Shown piece after piece: positions 1 to 8,274 of a DNA stretch of 64,000 bases. The translations under genes and the position numbers were made by a program. The notes beneath the pieces are model-generated. The model worked only from the letters and a program-made list of their open reading frames with translations. It did not search any database and had not been told where the DNA came from. Origin of the DNA: Pseudomonadota bacterium (GTDB taxonomy: Bacteria > Pseudomonadota > Alphaproteobacteria > Rhizobiales > Hyphomicrobiaceae). Where the stretch lies: assembly GCA_018242215.1 (NCBI GenBank), contig JAFECG010000030.1, positions 1 to 64,000 of the forward strand. The letters are read 5' to 3'. Each line of letters starts with the position of its first letter. The first letter of the stretch is position 1.

Positions 1-933
1 GGTCAGCAGGGTGTCGCCGACGAAGATCGAATTCGCGCCCGCGAAGAAACAGAGCGCCTGCATCTCATCGCTCATGTCCGTGCGACCGGCCGAGAGGCGA
101 ACGAATGACTTCGGCATCATGATACGTGCGACCGCTATTGTACGAACGAAATCGATCGGATCGATCCGCTCCGCGTTTTCAAGCGGCGTGCCGGGAATGG
201 CAATCAGCATGTTGATCGGAACACTCTCCGGATGCTCTTCGAGGTTCGCGAGCGTCACCAGCATATCGACGCGATCCTGGCGTTCTTCGCCCATGCCGAC
301 AATGCCGCCCGAGCAGACCTTCATGCCGGCGTCGCGCACGCGCGCCAGCGTATCGAGTCGGTCAGCATAACTGCGCGTAGTGATCACCTTGCCGTAATAG
401 GCTTCTGACGTATCGACGTTGTGATTGTAGTAATCGAGGCCCGCATCGCGCAGCTTGACGATATCGCCGTCCGTCAGCATGCCGAGCGTCATGCAGGTTT
501 CCATCCCAAGCGCCTTGACGCCTTCGACCATCGCAACGACGACGTCCATGTCGCGGCTCTTCGGGCTGCGCCACGCCGCGCCCATGCAATAGCGCGTCGC
601 ACCGGCTGCCTTCGCCTTTTTGGCCTCCGAAATGACGCGTTCGACTTCCATCAGCTTCGAGGCTTTGAGGCCCGTCTTGTGATGCGCCGACTGGCTGCAG
701 TAACCGCAATCCTCAGCGCATCCGCCGGTCTTGATCGACAACAGGCGGCTCATCTGCACTTTGTTCGGGTCGAACGACGTCCGATGCACGCTTTGGGCGC
801 GGAAGAGCAAATCCATCAATGGCAAGTCATAGAGCGCCAGCGCTTCTCCGCTCGTCCAATCGTGGCGAATGGCTGGACCCGTCCGGTTGGCGGCACGGGC
901 AGCTGGATCGAGTCGGGCAACGGTCGAGGTCAT
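1..933 (-). CDS. bioB: Biotin synthase BioB (3' end beyond window)
   Basis: Radical-SAM enzyme that inserts sulfur into dethiobiotin, the last step of biotin synthesis. The translated start (residues 1-311) carries the radical-SAM cysteines C72, C76 and C79 in CAEDCGYC, the YNHNVDTS segment typical of BioB, and the LSAGR motif whose Arg helps hold the 2Fe-2S cluster. The ATG at 931-933 fits family length at the N-terminus. The frame runs open to base 1, so only the last few residues are missing. No other bio gene is adjacent in the window. Product assignment is firm. Confidence 0.97.
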   Translation of the reverse strand, partial: MTSTVARLDPAARAANRTGPAIRHDWTSGEALALYDLPLMDLLFRAQSVHRTSFDPNKVQMSRLLSIKTGGCAEDCGYCSQSAHHKTGLKASKLMEVERVISEAKKAKAAGATRYCMGAAWRSPKSRDMDVVVAMVEGVKALGMETCMTLGMLTDGDIVKLRDAGLDYYNHNVDTSEAYYGKVITTRSYADRLDTLARVRDAGMKVCSGGIVGMGEERQDRVDMLVTLANLEEHPESVPINMLIAIPGTPLENAERIDPIDFVRTIAVARIMMPKSFVRLSAGRTDMSDEMQALCFFAGANSIFVGDTLLT

Positions 934-1069
934 TCAGGCAGGATCTCCGCGGAGTGCGCAACACCACTCCGTCTTGAGATGTTTGCACCGCTTCCGGGCC
1001 GCCTCGCAACCGCCAAAATGCCTCTCTGATCGGAGAAATACGTCAAAAGCGCCCGGCCGCCTGCGGGGC

Positions 1070-1534
1070 TTAGTTAAGATCCTCAGGGAGAACAGGTATG
1101 ATGCCGAACGGCACGCCGTCTTCCGCGAGTTCTTGCGCCTCTTCGACCGTCGAGCTGCCGCGGATCTGACGCTCTTCGATTTCGCCGAAATGCATTCGTC
1201 GCGCCTCTTCCGCAAAGCGTGGGCCGACGTCCTCGGTATTGGCGATGACCTTTTGCGTAAACGCCTTAAGTGCCTCGCGGACAGCCACGCCATCAGCGCC
1301 AGCGGTTGCGCCGCCTGCCACAGGTGCCGGAGCCGGCTCCTGCGCCGGTGGCCGTCCCGCCCTTGCGCGCTTGGTCACGACCGACGGCGCCATCGGCTGC
1401 TTCACGACGTCAATCGACCCGCAAAGAGGGCAAGCGATCTCCCCCGAGCGCGATTGCGCATCAAAGTCCGCACCGGCGCGAAACCAGCTTTCGAATTCGT
1501 GCCCGGAGGCACACCCAAGAAGATATTTGATCAC
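1070..1534 (-). CDS. DUF1178 family protein
   Basis: A 154-residue cytoplasmic protein of unknown function found mainly in alphaproteobacteria. The N-terminus has a zinc-ribbon-like pattern: C8 followed by a GHEFESWF segment and then a CPLC pair at C35/C38. A Pro/Ala linker near residues 55-80 separates this from a charged C-terminal part ending in a segment rich in Glu. Its start codon overlaps the stop of the upstream nitrilase gene by four bases (ATGA), so the two are almost certainly co-transcribed with grxC further upstream. Metal binding is an inference from the cysteine spacing. Confidence 0.88.
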   Translation of the reverse strand: MIKYLLGCASGHEFESWFRAGADFDAQSRSGEIACPLCGSIDVVKQPMAPSVVTKRARAGRPPAQEPAPAPVAGGATAGADGVAVREALKAFTQKVIANTEDVGPRFAEEARRMHFGEIEERQIRGSSTVEEAQELAEDGVPFGIIPVLPEDLN

Positions 1535-2409
1535 GGTTCGTGTACCAGATGCGGCGATTTCGAAGGGGTCGCGACGACGACGTCGAAATCGCGGTCATGC
1601 GTCAACGACGGAATTTTCCGCCGGATTTGCTCCACATAGGCGGCGTCGATATCCGCTGAGATGACCTGGGGATCGACGCCGGCTTCCGCAAGGATCTCAC
1701 CCCACGGCGAGATGATGAGGCTGTGCCCGAAGGTCTCGCGACCGTTTTCATGCAGCCCGCCTTGACCTGCCGCCAGAACGAACGTGCACGTCTCGATTGC
1801 GCGCGCACGCAAAAGCGTATGCCAGTGCGCTTCGCCTGTCGTCCGCGTAAAGGCTGCTGGCCCGGCAATAAATTTTGCCCCGCCTTTTGCAAGCGCCCGA
1901 TGTAGGGCGGGAAAGCGCAGATCGTAACAGATCGTGAGGCCAAGGCGCCCCCAGGGCAGTTCGGCAAGCATCGCTGTCGGACCTGCCTGATAGTTTGCGC
2001 TTTCGCTATAGGATTCCCCGCCGCCGAGATCGACGTCGAACATGTGGATCTTGTCGTAGCGCGCGGCAATCGTCCCATCAGGTGCGATAAGGTAGGAACG
2101 ATTGGCCAATCGCCCCTCGCCAACCTTCACCGCCATCGAACCGATGTGCAGCCAGATCTTCCGCTTCCGGGCTCCTTCGGAAAAGGCCGCGAGCGCCGGA
2201 TTGCTGTCCTCAGGACGCGTCTCAGCCATCAGGCGCGGCTGCTCCAGTTCCATCAGTGTGGTGCATTCGGGGGTTTGCACATATTCGGCGCCCTTGTCGG
2301 CCGCTTCGTCGATCAGCTCGATCGCGTCGGCGATATTGCGCCCGACATCGCGGCCTGCCCGCATTTGCGCGAGCGCCGCACGAAAAGCCGTCTTGGAACG
2401 AGGTGACAT
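1531..2409 (-). CDS. Carbon-nitrogen hydrolase (nitrilase superfamily, Nit/omega-amidase type)
   Basis: A 292-residue amidase of the nitrilase superfamily. The Glu-Lys-Cys catalytic triad is visible: E48 in TPECT, K120 in YDKIH and C161 in ICYDLRFP. The overall pattern matches the Nit1/Nit2 branch, whose known members deaminate glutathione or hydrolyse omega-amides of 2-oxo acids; the exact substrate cannot be read from sequence. It starts two bases after the grxC stop and overlaps the DUF1178 gene by four bases. Linkage to a glutaredoxin fits a role in repairing deaminated glutathione, but that is inference. Confidence 0.93.
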   Translation of the reverse strand: MSPRSKTAFRAALAQMRAGRDVGRNIADAIELIDEAADKGAEYVQTPECTTLMELEQPRLMAETRPEDSNPALAAFSEGARKRKIWLHIGSMAVKVGEGRLANRSYLIAPDGTIAARYDKIHMFDVDLGGGESYSESANYQAGPTAMLAELPWGRLGLTICYDLRFPALHRALAKGGAKFIAGPAAFTRTTGEAHWHTLLRARAIETCTFVLAAGQGGLHENGRETFGHSLIISPWGEILAEAGVDPQVISADIDAAYVEQIRRKIPSLTHDRDFDVVVATPSKSPHLVHEP

Positions 2410-2410
2410 C

Positions 2411-2671
2411 TCAGGACGCCGTCAGAAGCGTGTCGAGGCGGCCCGAGCGCTCAAGATCAAAAAGATCGTCACATCCGCCGACATGCATCTCACCGATCCA
2501 GATTTGGGGAACGGTGCGCCTGCCGCCCGTGCGGGAAATCAGTTCAGCCCGCAAATCGGTGCGGCCGGTCAGATCAACCTCTTCGAAAGCAGCGCCTTTG
2601 CGCCGCAACAGGTCCTTGGCCATATGGCAGTAGCAGCAATTCCCAGCCGTATAGACTGTCACCTTCGGCAT
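2411..2671 (-). CDS. grxC: Glutaredoxin 3
   Basis: An 86-residue dithiol glutaredoxin that reduces protein and glutathione mixed disulfides in the cytoplasm. The active site is C12-C13-Y14-C15 (CxxC) after a first beta strand, and the cis-proline segment TVPQIWIG that binds glutathione is present, followed by GGCDDL. Length is normal for GrxC. It is the first gene of a compact grxC-nitrilase-DUF1178 operon; 132 bases separate it from the end of the comF-like gene upstream. Confidence 0.95.
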   Translation of the reverse strand: MPKVTVYTAGNCCYCHMAKDLLRRKGAAFEEVDLTGRTDLRAELISRTGGRRTVPQIWIGEMHVGGCDDLFDLERSGRLDTLLTAS

Positions 2672-2803
2672 TGATCGGCGCCTCTCACTACGCCATCGGA
2701 AGAATTCGAATCAAAGGTACCGCGTTCGCGAGGCCATGCAACCTTGCTTTGCAGATTTGCGCCGCTGTGCCGCGCCTTTGTCACGCCCATTGCCCCAAAA
2801 TTA

Positions 2804-3598
2804 TCATTCTGAAACAAGGGCAAGCGCAAGTACATCGACACGCCGAGCACCCGCACGCTTCAAGGCACGGGCAGCCGCAGACGCTGTTGCGCCGGTTGTG
2901 ATGACATCATCGACCAGAACTATGGCTTTTCCAGCGACATTCGGCAATTCATTCGAAGGAACACGGAAAACGCCAGCGACATTTCTGAGACGCTGAGCCC
3001 GCGTCAGTCCCACCTGATGTCCGGCCGACCTGCTGCGAAGGAGCGCAAAGGAATTGACCGGCTTTCCGGTGCGCCGTCCGACCTCGGCGGCAAGGATCTG
3101 TGCTTGGTTGAACCGCCGGGAAAGCAGCCGCCATCGCGCCAGCGGCGCCGGCACGAGAAGGTCCGCGTCCCTCAGCAAATCTTGGCCGGCGACGGCCATC
3201 CATCGTCCGAAGAGCCGCCGCGCGTTATGGCTGTCGTGGAATTTGAAACCGTGAATGAGCACGCGCATCAGGCCGTCAAAACGGGCGACGCCACGGGCCC
3301 GATCATAGTCTGGCGGATCGGCGACTGCGGCAGCCGAGAGCATTATTCCGCCGGTATCGATGACAAGCGGGAGGCCAAGCCGATCACAGAGTGGCGGCCG
3401 GATGAACGCGATTTGCCGCCAGCAGGCCGGACAAAGCGCATCGTGATCCATGATACGGCTCTGACAGCCAAGGCAGAGCGGCGGTAGCACGACGTCGAGT
3501 GCCGCGCGTCCCCATCTGGCGAGAGGACGGAATGTCGCCGCAACGCGCTCCCCCGTATCACCATCTTCGTCCTGCCTGACCGTGGTACTGTTCAACAT
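2804..3598 (-). CDS. ComF family phosphoribosyltransferase-like protein
   Basis: A 264-residue protein of the ComF/GntX family. An N-terminal cysteine cluster (CLGC and CPAC, probably a zinc finger) is followed by a type I phosphoribosyltransferase fold whose PRPP-binding motif VLVDDVITTGAT lies near the C-terminus. ComF proteins take part in DNA uptake in competent bacteria, but the alphaproteobacterial members are mostly uncharacterised, so competence should not be assumed. It is transcribed divergently from the methyltransferase gene at 3676. Confidence 0.92.
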   Translation of the reverse strand: MLNSTTVRQDEDGDTGERVAATFRPLARWGRAALDVVLPPLCLGCQSRIMDHDALCPACWRQIAFIRPPLCDRLGLPLVIDTGGIMLSAAAVADPPDYDRARGVARFDGLMRVLIHGFKFHDSHNARRLFGRWMAVAGQDLLRDADLLVPAPLARWRLLSRRFNQAQILAAEVGRRTGKPVNSFALLRSRSAGHQVGLTRAQRLRNVAGVFRVPSNELPNVAGKAIVLVDDVITTGATASAAARALKRAGARRVDVLALALVSE

Positions 3599-3675
3599 TG
3601 CACAACTCTAGCGCAACGGGCTAACGCGAGCGAGAGTGACTTGGAGCTCTTCAGCGCCTTTCGGATAGACAGACA

Positions 3676-4584
3676 ATGGCAGCCGCGCCGCAGATCTTCG
3701 ATCGCAAATTGCTTCGACGCCGCCGAGATCGCATCGCACGAGGAAGTGCAGGCGAACGCCTCCCGGATTTTCTTTTAGAGCGGGTCGCGGAGGATTTCGC
3801 CGACCGGCTGGCGCTCGTGCGCCGGGAATTTCCGGTTGGCGCATGTATCGGGGACTACCACGGTCTAATGGCGGCATCGCTGGAGGGCGTTCCGTCGATT
3901 GGCTGCATGATCGATATTGAACCGTCGATCGTTTCTCTGGCGCCCGGTGGAGGTCTGAAAGTCGTCGCGGAAGAGGAAGCTCTGCCGTTTGCGGCGGCAA
4001 GTCTCGATCTCGTTGTATCCGGACTGTCGCTCCAATTCGTCAACGATCTTCCTGGCACGCTCGTCCAGATCAACCGCGCCTTAAAGCCGGACGGTTTGTT
4101 CCTCGGTGCCCTTCTCGGCGGCGAAACGTTGAAAGAGCTGCGCGAAGCCTGGATCTTGGCCGAGGATGAACTGTTGGGAGGAGCCTCTCCCCGCGTTGCG
4201 CCTTTCGCGGATGTGCGCGAGCTGGGCGGTCTCCTCCAGCGCGCTGGTTTCGCGCTGCCGGTCGCCGACAATGACGTGATCGAGGTGACCTATTCGTCTC
4301 CCCTCGCTCTGATGCAGGAACTGAAGGCCATGGCCGCAAGCAACCCCCTCGTCGAGCGCCGCCGGACGCCTGTGACACGTGGACTATTGCTTCGCGCTGC
4401 GGAGATCTATCTCGAACGTTTCCGCCTCCCGAACGGCCGTATTCCTGCAACCTTCGAGATCGTCACGCTGACCGGATGGGCGCCGCACGAAAGCCAGCAG
4501 AAGCCGCTGCAGCCGGGATCCGCAAAGGTCAGCCTGACCGATGTTTTGAAATCTCGGCCAAAAGATCCCGGAGCCAGGGAATGA
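3676..4584 (+). CDS. SAM-dependent methyltransferase, BioC/NDUFAF5-like
   Basis: A 302-residue class I methyltransferase. The N-terminal FDRKLLRRRRDR segment, the acidic end of strand beta-2 (IDIEPS), and the methyltransferase-11-type core ending in SGLSLQFVNDLPGTL with KPDGLFLGALLGGETL are typical of the alphaproteobacterial group related to NDUFAF5, the arginine hydroxylase of mitochondrial complex I assembly, and to BioC. The glycine-rich SAM loop is degenerate (CIGDYHG), so real methyl transfer is uncertain. The 3' end overlaps the Nudix gene on the other strand by 56 bases. Confidence 0.85.
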   Translation: MAAAPQIFDRKLLRRRRDRIARGSAGERLPDFLLERVAEDFADRLALVRREFPVGACIGDYHGLMAASLEGVPSIGCMIDIEPSIVSLAPGGGLKVVAEEEALPFAAASLDLVVSGLSLQFVNDLPGTLVQINRALKPDGLFLGALLGGETLKELREAWILAEDELLGGASPRVAPFADVRELGGLLQRAGFALPVADNDVIEVTYSSPLALMQELKAMAASNPLVERRRTPVTRGLLLRAAEIYLERFRLPNGRIPATFEIVTLTGWAPHESQQKPLQPGSAKVSLTDVLKSRPKDPGARE

Positions 4585-4957
4585 GCGGCTCGTCGGCGGG
4601 TGGCATCGGATAGCGGTTGAGCTCGATGCCGCGTACCCATTTGATCGTCTGTCCTTCACGCGGATGGATCTCGCCCTCCCACGTACGGCAGAGATACAGC
4701 GGCATCAGAAGGTGGAAGTCTTCGTAGGCATGGCTTGCGAAGTTGAAGGGCGAGAGGCACGTCCGGCAAAGTTCAATATCGAGTTCTTCTTTGATCTCGC
4801 GGCAAAGCCCATCCTCGGGAGTTTCGCCGGACTCGACCTTGCCGCCCGGAAATTCCCAGAGCCCCGCCATCGATTTGCCTTCCGGGCGCTGGGCGATCAG
4901 CACGCGCCCATCTTCGTCGACCAGGGCGACGGCCGCGACGAGCAGCAGAGGCTTCAT
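4529..4957 (-). CDS. mutT: 8-oxo-dGTP diphosphatase, MutT-type Nudix hydrolase
   Basis: A 142-residue Nudix hydrolase. The Nudix box begins at GGKVESGE (residues 38-45) and continues to REIKEELDI (residues 53-61); all acidic ligands are kept, and only the usual late glycine is replaced by D60. The ALVDEDGRVLIAQRPEGK start is typical of MutT-like enzymes that remove oxidised dGTP from the nucleotide pool. Its start overlaps the stop of the TPMT gene by four bases, and its 3' end overlaps the convergent methyltransferase gene. Confidence 0.93.
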   Translation of the reverse strand: MKPLLLVAAVALVDEDGRVLIAQRPEGKSMAGLWEFPGGKVESGETPEDGLCREIKEELDIELCRTCLSPFNFASHAYEDFHLLMPLYLCRTWEGEIHPREGQTIKWVRGIELNRYPMPPADEPLIPWLRDLLAEISKHRSG

Positions 4958-5613
4958 GCCTTGCGCCTCAGGACAAAGGCGATTTCTTCTAGCTTTGTTA
5001 CGCCCCGCTTTTTGAGATTGTCGTTGGCGTGGAGCCGGTCGCGCGCCTCCAGGATCTCCATGTCAAAATACTGGCCATACAGGGAGCGTACTTCGCTGCG
5101 CGTCACGCAGAAGGGTGGGCCGGTGATCTCCCCTTCCGGATACTCGATCGTGACGAGGAAAAGCACGGCCTCCGGGGGCAATACCGCCGTCAGCTTCTCG
5201 GCGTAACGGGGACGCATGTCGGGCGGCAGCGCGATCAGCGCCGCCCGGTCATAACAGGCGACAACGTCGCGAAGTGCCTCCTGCGAAATCGCAAAGAAAT
5301 CGCCCTGGTAGATTTTGAATGGACCTGCTTCAAAGATCTGAAATGGCGCGCTCGGCGTCACGATGGGCGTCAGATCCGATTCTTTGAAGAAATCCCGAAC
5401 TGCAAGCCCCGACAGCTCGGCGCCAATAACCTTATGACCATGTTCCGCGAGCCAAGCCATGTCTCGGGACTTGCCGGCAAGCGGCACGAAAACTGCACTG
5501 CCCTTCGGTAATCGGAGGTCGGGCCAGAACTTTTGCAGTTGTGCATGGATATGCGGCTGGTGAAATCCGATCTCTCCACGCTGCCAGCGCTCTTTCCAGA
5601 AGCTGTGCTCCAT
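4954..5613 (-). CDS. tpm: Thiopurine S-methyltransferase family protein
   Basis: A 219-residue SAM-dependent methyltransferase of the TPMT family. The N-terminal FWKERWQRGEIGFHQP signature, the VFVPLAGKSRDMAWLAEHG SAM-binding segment and the YDRAALIALP motif are all present at family positions. Bacterial members methylate thiopurines or oxyanions of selenium and tellurium; the substrate here is not known. It lies between argJ and mutT on the same strand, with a 12-base gap from argJ and a four-base overlap with mutT. Confidence 0.93.
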   Translation of the reverse strand: MEHSFWKERWQRGEIGFHQPHIHAQLQKFWPDLRLPKGSAVFVPLAGKSRDMAWLAEHGHKVIGAELSGLAVRDFFKESDLTPIVTPSAPFQIFEAGPFKIYQGDFFAISQEALRDVVACYDRAALIALPPDMRPRYAEKLTAVLPPEAVLFLVTIEYPEGEITGPPFCVTRSEVRSLYGQYFDMEILEARDRLHANDNLKKRGVTKLEEIAFVLRRKA

Positions 5614-5625
5614 TGATCTCGTCCA

Positions 5626-6873
5626 CTAGCTCCGATAATCGGCGTTGATGGATATGTAATCGTGCGTCAGATCGCAGGTCCAGACCCGCGCCGCAGCGTT
5701 GCCGACCCCGACGTGCACGCGAATGACGATCTCCCGGTTCTTCATGTAGGCCGCGACGGTTTTTTCGTCGTAGTCGTCGGCGCGCTCGCCGTCGCGGGCC
5801 ACACAATGCGGTCCGAACCAGATCGCAAGCTTATCCCGATCCGCCGCTTCGCCCGACTTGCCGACCGCCATCACGACGCGACCCCAGTTCGGATCTTCGC
5901 CTGCAATAGCAGTCTTGAGGATCGGGGAATTTGCGCAGGAGAGGGCGATGGCCCGTGCAGCGTGCCAGGACTTGGCACCCGCAACTTCGAACGTCACGAA
6001 TTTCGACAGTCCTTCGCCGTCCTTCGCAACCTGGATCGCAAGATCCCGCATCAGATCGTAAAGCGCCTTCGAAAAAGCATTGACCTTCTTCGATTTGGCT
6101 TTCGTGATCTCTTTCTGCCCACGCTCTGCTGCCGCCCCGGTCGCGAATATGAGGCAGGTATCGCTCGTCGACGTATCTCCATCGACCGTCATGCAGTTGA
6201 AGGTCGTCTCGGCGTGCTCCGCCAGGAGCTCTTGCAGCGCATCGGGTGATATTGCGGCGTCCGTGAAAATGAAGCACAGCATCGTCGCCATGTCGGGCGC
6301 GATCATGCCGGCACCCTTGCAGAAGCCATTGATCGTCACTTCGACGTCACCAATGAGCGCTCTCCGCGTTGCGAGCTTCGGATAGGTATCCGTCGTCATA
6401 ATCGCGCGCGCGGCCTTTTCGAAAGCATCCGGCTCCGCACGGCTTGCGAGATCGCCGAGAAGATGCGCGAATTTTCCTGCGTCGAGCGGCTCGCCGATCA
6501 CGCCGGTCGAGGCGACAAAAACCTCATGCGTCTTGCACCCGACGGCCTCGGCCGCATGTGCAACCGTGATCTCGACAGCCTCGCTTCCCTTCTTTCCAGT
6601 AAAAGCGTTGGCGTTGCCTGAGTTGACGACGAGGGCTCGCGCTCCCCCTTTTTTAAGGTGCTTCCGACAAGCGAGCACCGGCGCCGACGCGGTTTTGGAT
6701 TGCGTCAGGACGCCCGCAACGGCCGTCCCCTCTCGGAGCACGGCCAGCAAGAGGTCGGTACGTTTCTTGTAGCGAATGCCGGCTTCGGCGGTCGCGAACG
6801 CGACACCCTCTACGATGGGAAGTTTCGCGAGAGTTTCAGGTGAGAACGGCGAAACGCTCGTGACTTTGCCCAT
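5626..6873 (-). CDS. argJ: Bifunctional ornithine acetyltransferase / N-acetylglutamate synthase
   Basis: ArgJ (415 residues) makes N-acetylglutamate and recycles the acetyl group from N-acetylornithine, closing the cyclic arginine pathway. The self-cleavage site is intact: MATML, where T197 becomes the nucleophile of the beta chain after cleavage from A196. Other family blocks, such as [11 protein letters not shown] and GEDPNWGR, are present. A good Shine-Dalgarno sequence (GGAGGT) precedes the start. It follows the foldase gene and is separated from it by a stem-loop at 6912-6938. Confidence 0.97.
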   Translation of the reverse strand: MGKVTSVSPFSPETLAKLPIVEGVAFATAEAGIRYKKRTDLLLAVLREGTAVAGVLTQSKTASAPVLACRKHLKKGGARALVVNSGNANAFTGKKGSEAVEITVAHAAEAVGCKTHEVFVASTGVIGEPLDAGKFAHLLGDLASRAEPDAFEKAARAIMTTDTYPKLATRRALIGDVEVTINGFCKGAGMIAPDMATMLCFIFTDAAISPDALQELLAEHAETTFNCMTVDGDTSTSDTCLIFATGAAAERGQKEITKAKSKKVNAFSKALYDLMRDLAIQVAKDGEGLSKFVTFEVAGAKSWHAARAIALSCANSPILKTAIAGEDPNWGRVVMAVGKSGEAADRDKLAIWFGPHCVARDGERADDYDEKTVAAYMKNREIVIRVHVGVGNAAARVWTCDLTHDYISINADYRS

Positions 6874-6911
6874 GGGCGACCTCCGGAGTTTAGGAGGCTC
6901 CGTGAAACAGA

Positions 6912-6938
6912 TCGGGCCGCCATAATCAAGCGGCCCGA
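6912..6938 (-). terminator. Stem-loop between foldase gene and argJ
   Basis: A perfect 9-bp inverted repeat (TCGGGCCGC / GCGGCCCGA) with a 9-base loop follows the foldase stop by about 30 bases. Read on the minus strand the stem is followed by TCTGTTTC, a weak U-tract, so it may be a partial terminator or a 3' stability hairpin rather than a full stop. Confidence 0.5.
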
Positions 6939-6966
6939 CGACAATCTTTGGAGGTAACGGCGCCGT

Positions 6967-7863
6967 TCAGGGGGCAGGCGCGTCCTTCGGCGTATCGACC
7001 GCCTTCGGCTGCGACTGCTGCTGAATCATCGCGTTGCGATCGTCGACGGCCTTCTTGATCTGCGGATCGACGATCTCAATTTTTGCCTTGGAGCGCAGCG
7101 CGACTGCCGTTTGTTGTGCTTTCTTGAGCAGCATCGACTGAATGATGCGATCCTTGACGATCTCGAATGCCGGCGGCTGCTTGACGCGACGGTCCTCGAG
7201 CTTGACCAGATGCCAGCCGAACTGCGTCTTGACCGGATCGGAGACCTCCCCCTTCTTCAACTTGAAGACGACCTCTTCGAATTGAGGCACCATCTGTCCG
7301 TGGCCGAAGTAGCCGAGATTGCCGCCGTCGTCTTTTGAGCCGGGATCCTTTGAATTTTCCTTGGCGAGCTGCGCGAAATCAGCGCCTTTATCGATCTTTT
7401 CTTTCAGAGTTTTGGCTTCTGCTTCGGTATCCACCAGAATATGCCGCGCCGATACTTCCTCTTCCGGCTTCAAAAGCTTGACCTGTTCGTCATAAACCTT
7501 GCGCGCATCGGCATCGCTCACGGAAGCCTTGATGACCTTATCGAAATAAAGCTCGCGAAGCGCACGACGCTTCAGATAGTTGAGGCGGGTCTGAAAATCG
7601 GGCCCCTCATTCAACTTTTCAGTCTCGGCCGCCTCGGCGAAGAGTTGATTGTCGATGAGAAATTCGAGAAGCGAGGTGCGCTTCTGCTCCGCCGGCATCG
7701 TGCCCATATCGGAACCAATCTCGCTTTCGGCGACGGCGAGATCGCCCTCCGTGATGGGTTTTCCGTCGATCGTCGCCACAACCTTGTTTTCGGCGATGGC
7801 TGTCAGCGGCGCTGCAGCGCTCGTGAGCGCCAGAATGAGAATGGTCAGGGCGATACGCTTCAT
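6967..7863 (-). CDS. Periplasmic PpiC-type (parvulin) peptidyl-prolyl isomerase
   Basis: A SurA/PrsA-like foldase. A cleavable signal peptide (MKRIALTILILALTS, then an Ala-rich stretch) is followed by an N-terminal helical chaperone part and a parvulin domain that begins at VSARHILV and contains the GGNLGYFG and QFGWHLVKL blocks. The C-terminal tail is Gln/Pro/Lys-rich. The ATG at 7861-7863 is preferred over one six codons upstream because a GGAG sits about 10 bases before it. The likely role is folding of outer-membrane or periplasmic proteins. Confidence 0.92.
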   Translation of the reverse strand: MKRIALTILILALTSAAAPLTAIAENKVVATIDGKPITEGDLAVAESEIGSDMGTMPAEQKRTSLLEFLIDNQLFAEAAETEKLNEGPDFQTRLNYLKRRALRELYFDKVIKASVSDADARKVYDEQVKLLKPEEEVSARHILVDTEAEAKTLKEKIDKGADFAQLAKENSKDPGSKDDGGNLGYFGHGQMVPQFEEVVFKLKKGEVSDPVKTQFGWHLVKLEDRRVKQPPAFEIVKDRIIQSMLLKKAQQTAVALRSKAKIEIVDPQIKKAVDDRNAMIQQQSQPKAVDTPKDAPAP

Positions 7864-8274
7864 CTGCGATTGGCTCCGCATTGGGGGTTCTAGAGACCGG
7901 AAAAACGGCCGTCTTGCTGTTCATTCAGGCATGACGGCACAACCGCACGCGAGCGGCCAACAAGCGGGCCTCGATAGCGGCCCGACGCGAGAAAACCAAG
8001 TTAATTCTCGGACGGAACCGGAAAATGGCAGTCCCCGACCTTTGGCCGCAAAACATTGACAGTCAGGGGGGCGAGTTCTTATGTCTCCCGCTAATCGGAT
8101 CGGGCCGTCGAGCCCGTCTCGACCGCGCAATGGACAGCGCCGAGGGAACGTTGACGCAGGCGTGGCGGGGAGATCCCCTTGCCGCGCATTTTTTGCTGAA
8201 TGCTGCCCGGCGATTGGAACTGAGCCGGCTGCGCGTTTGCGTGGCCTCACGAATTTGTAGGGACGGACTTAAAT
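7864..8274. other. Divergent intergenic region between foldase and secA
   Basis: A 411-base gap between divergent genes. It must carry both promoters. Apart from the TTGACA element at 8056-8061 I see no protein gene with a convincing ribosome site, no tRNA and no strong hairpin. Short frames in this stretch look random. Confidence 0.6.
8056..8085 (+). promoter_or_regulatory. Candidate sigma-70 promoter of secA
   Basis: A perfect TTGACA hexamer at 8056-8061 is followed 17-18 bases later by a weak TATGTC/TTATGT -10 region. Transcription from here would give a leader of about 185 bases before the secA ATG. Only the -35 is strong, so this is tentative. Confidence 0.35.
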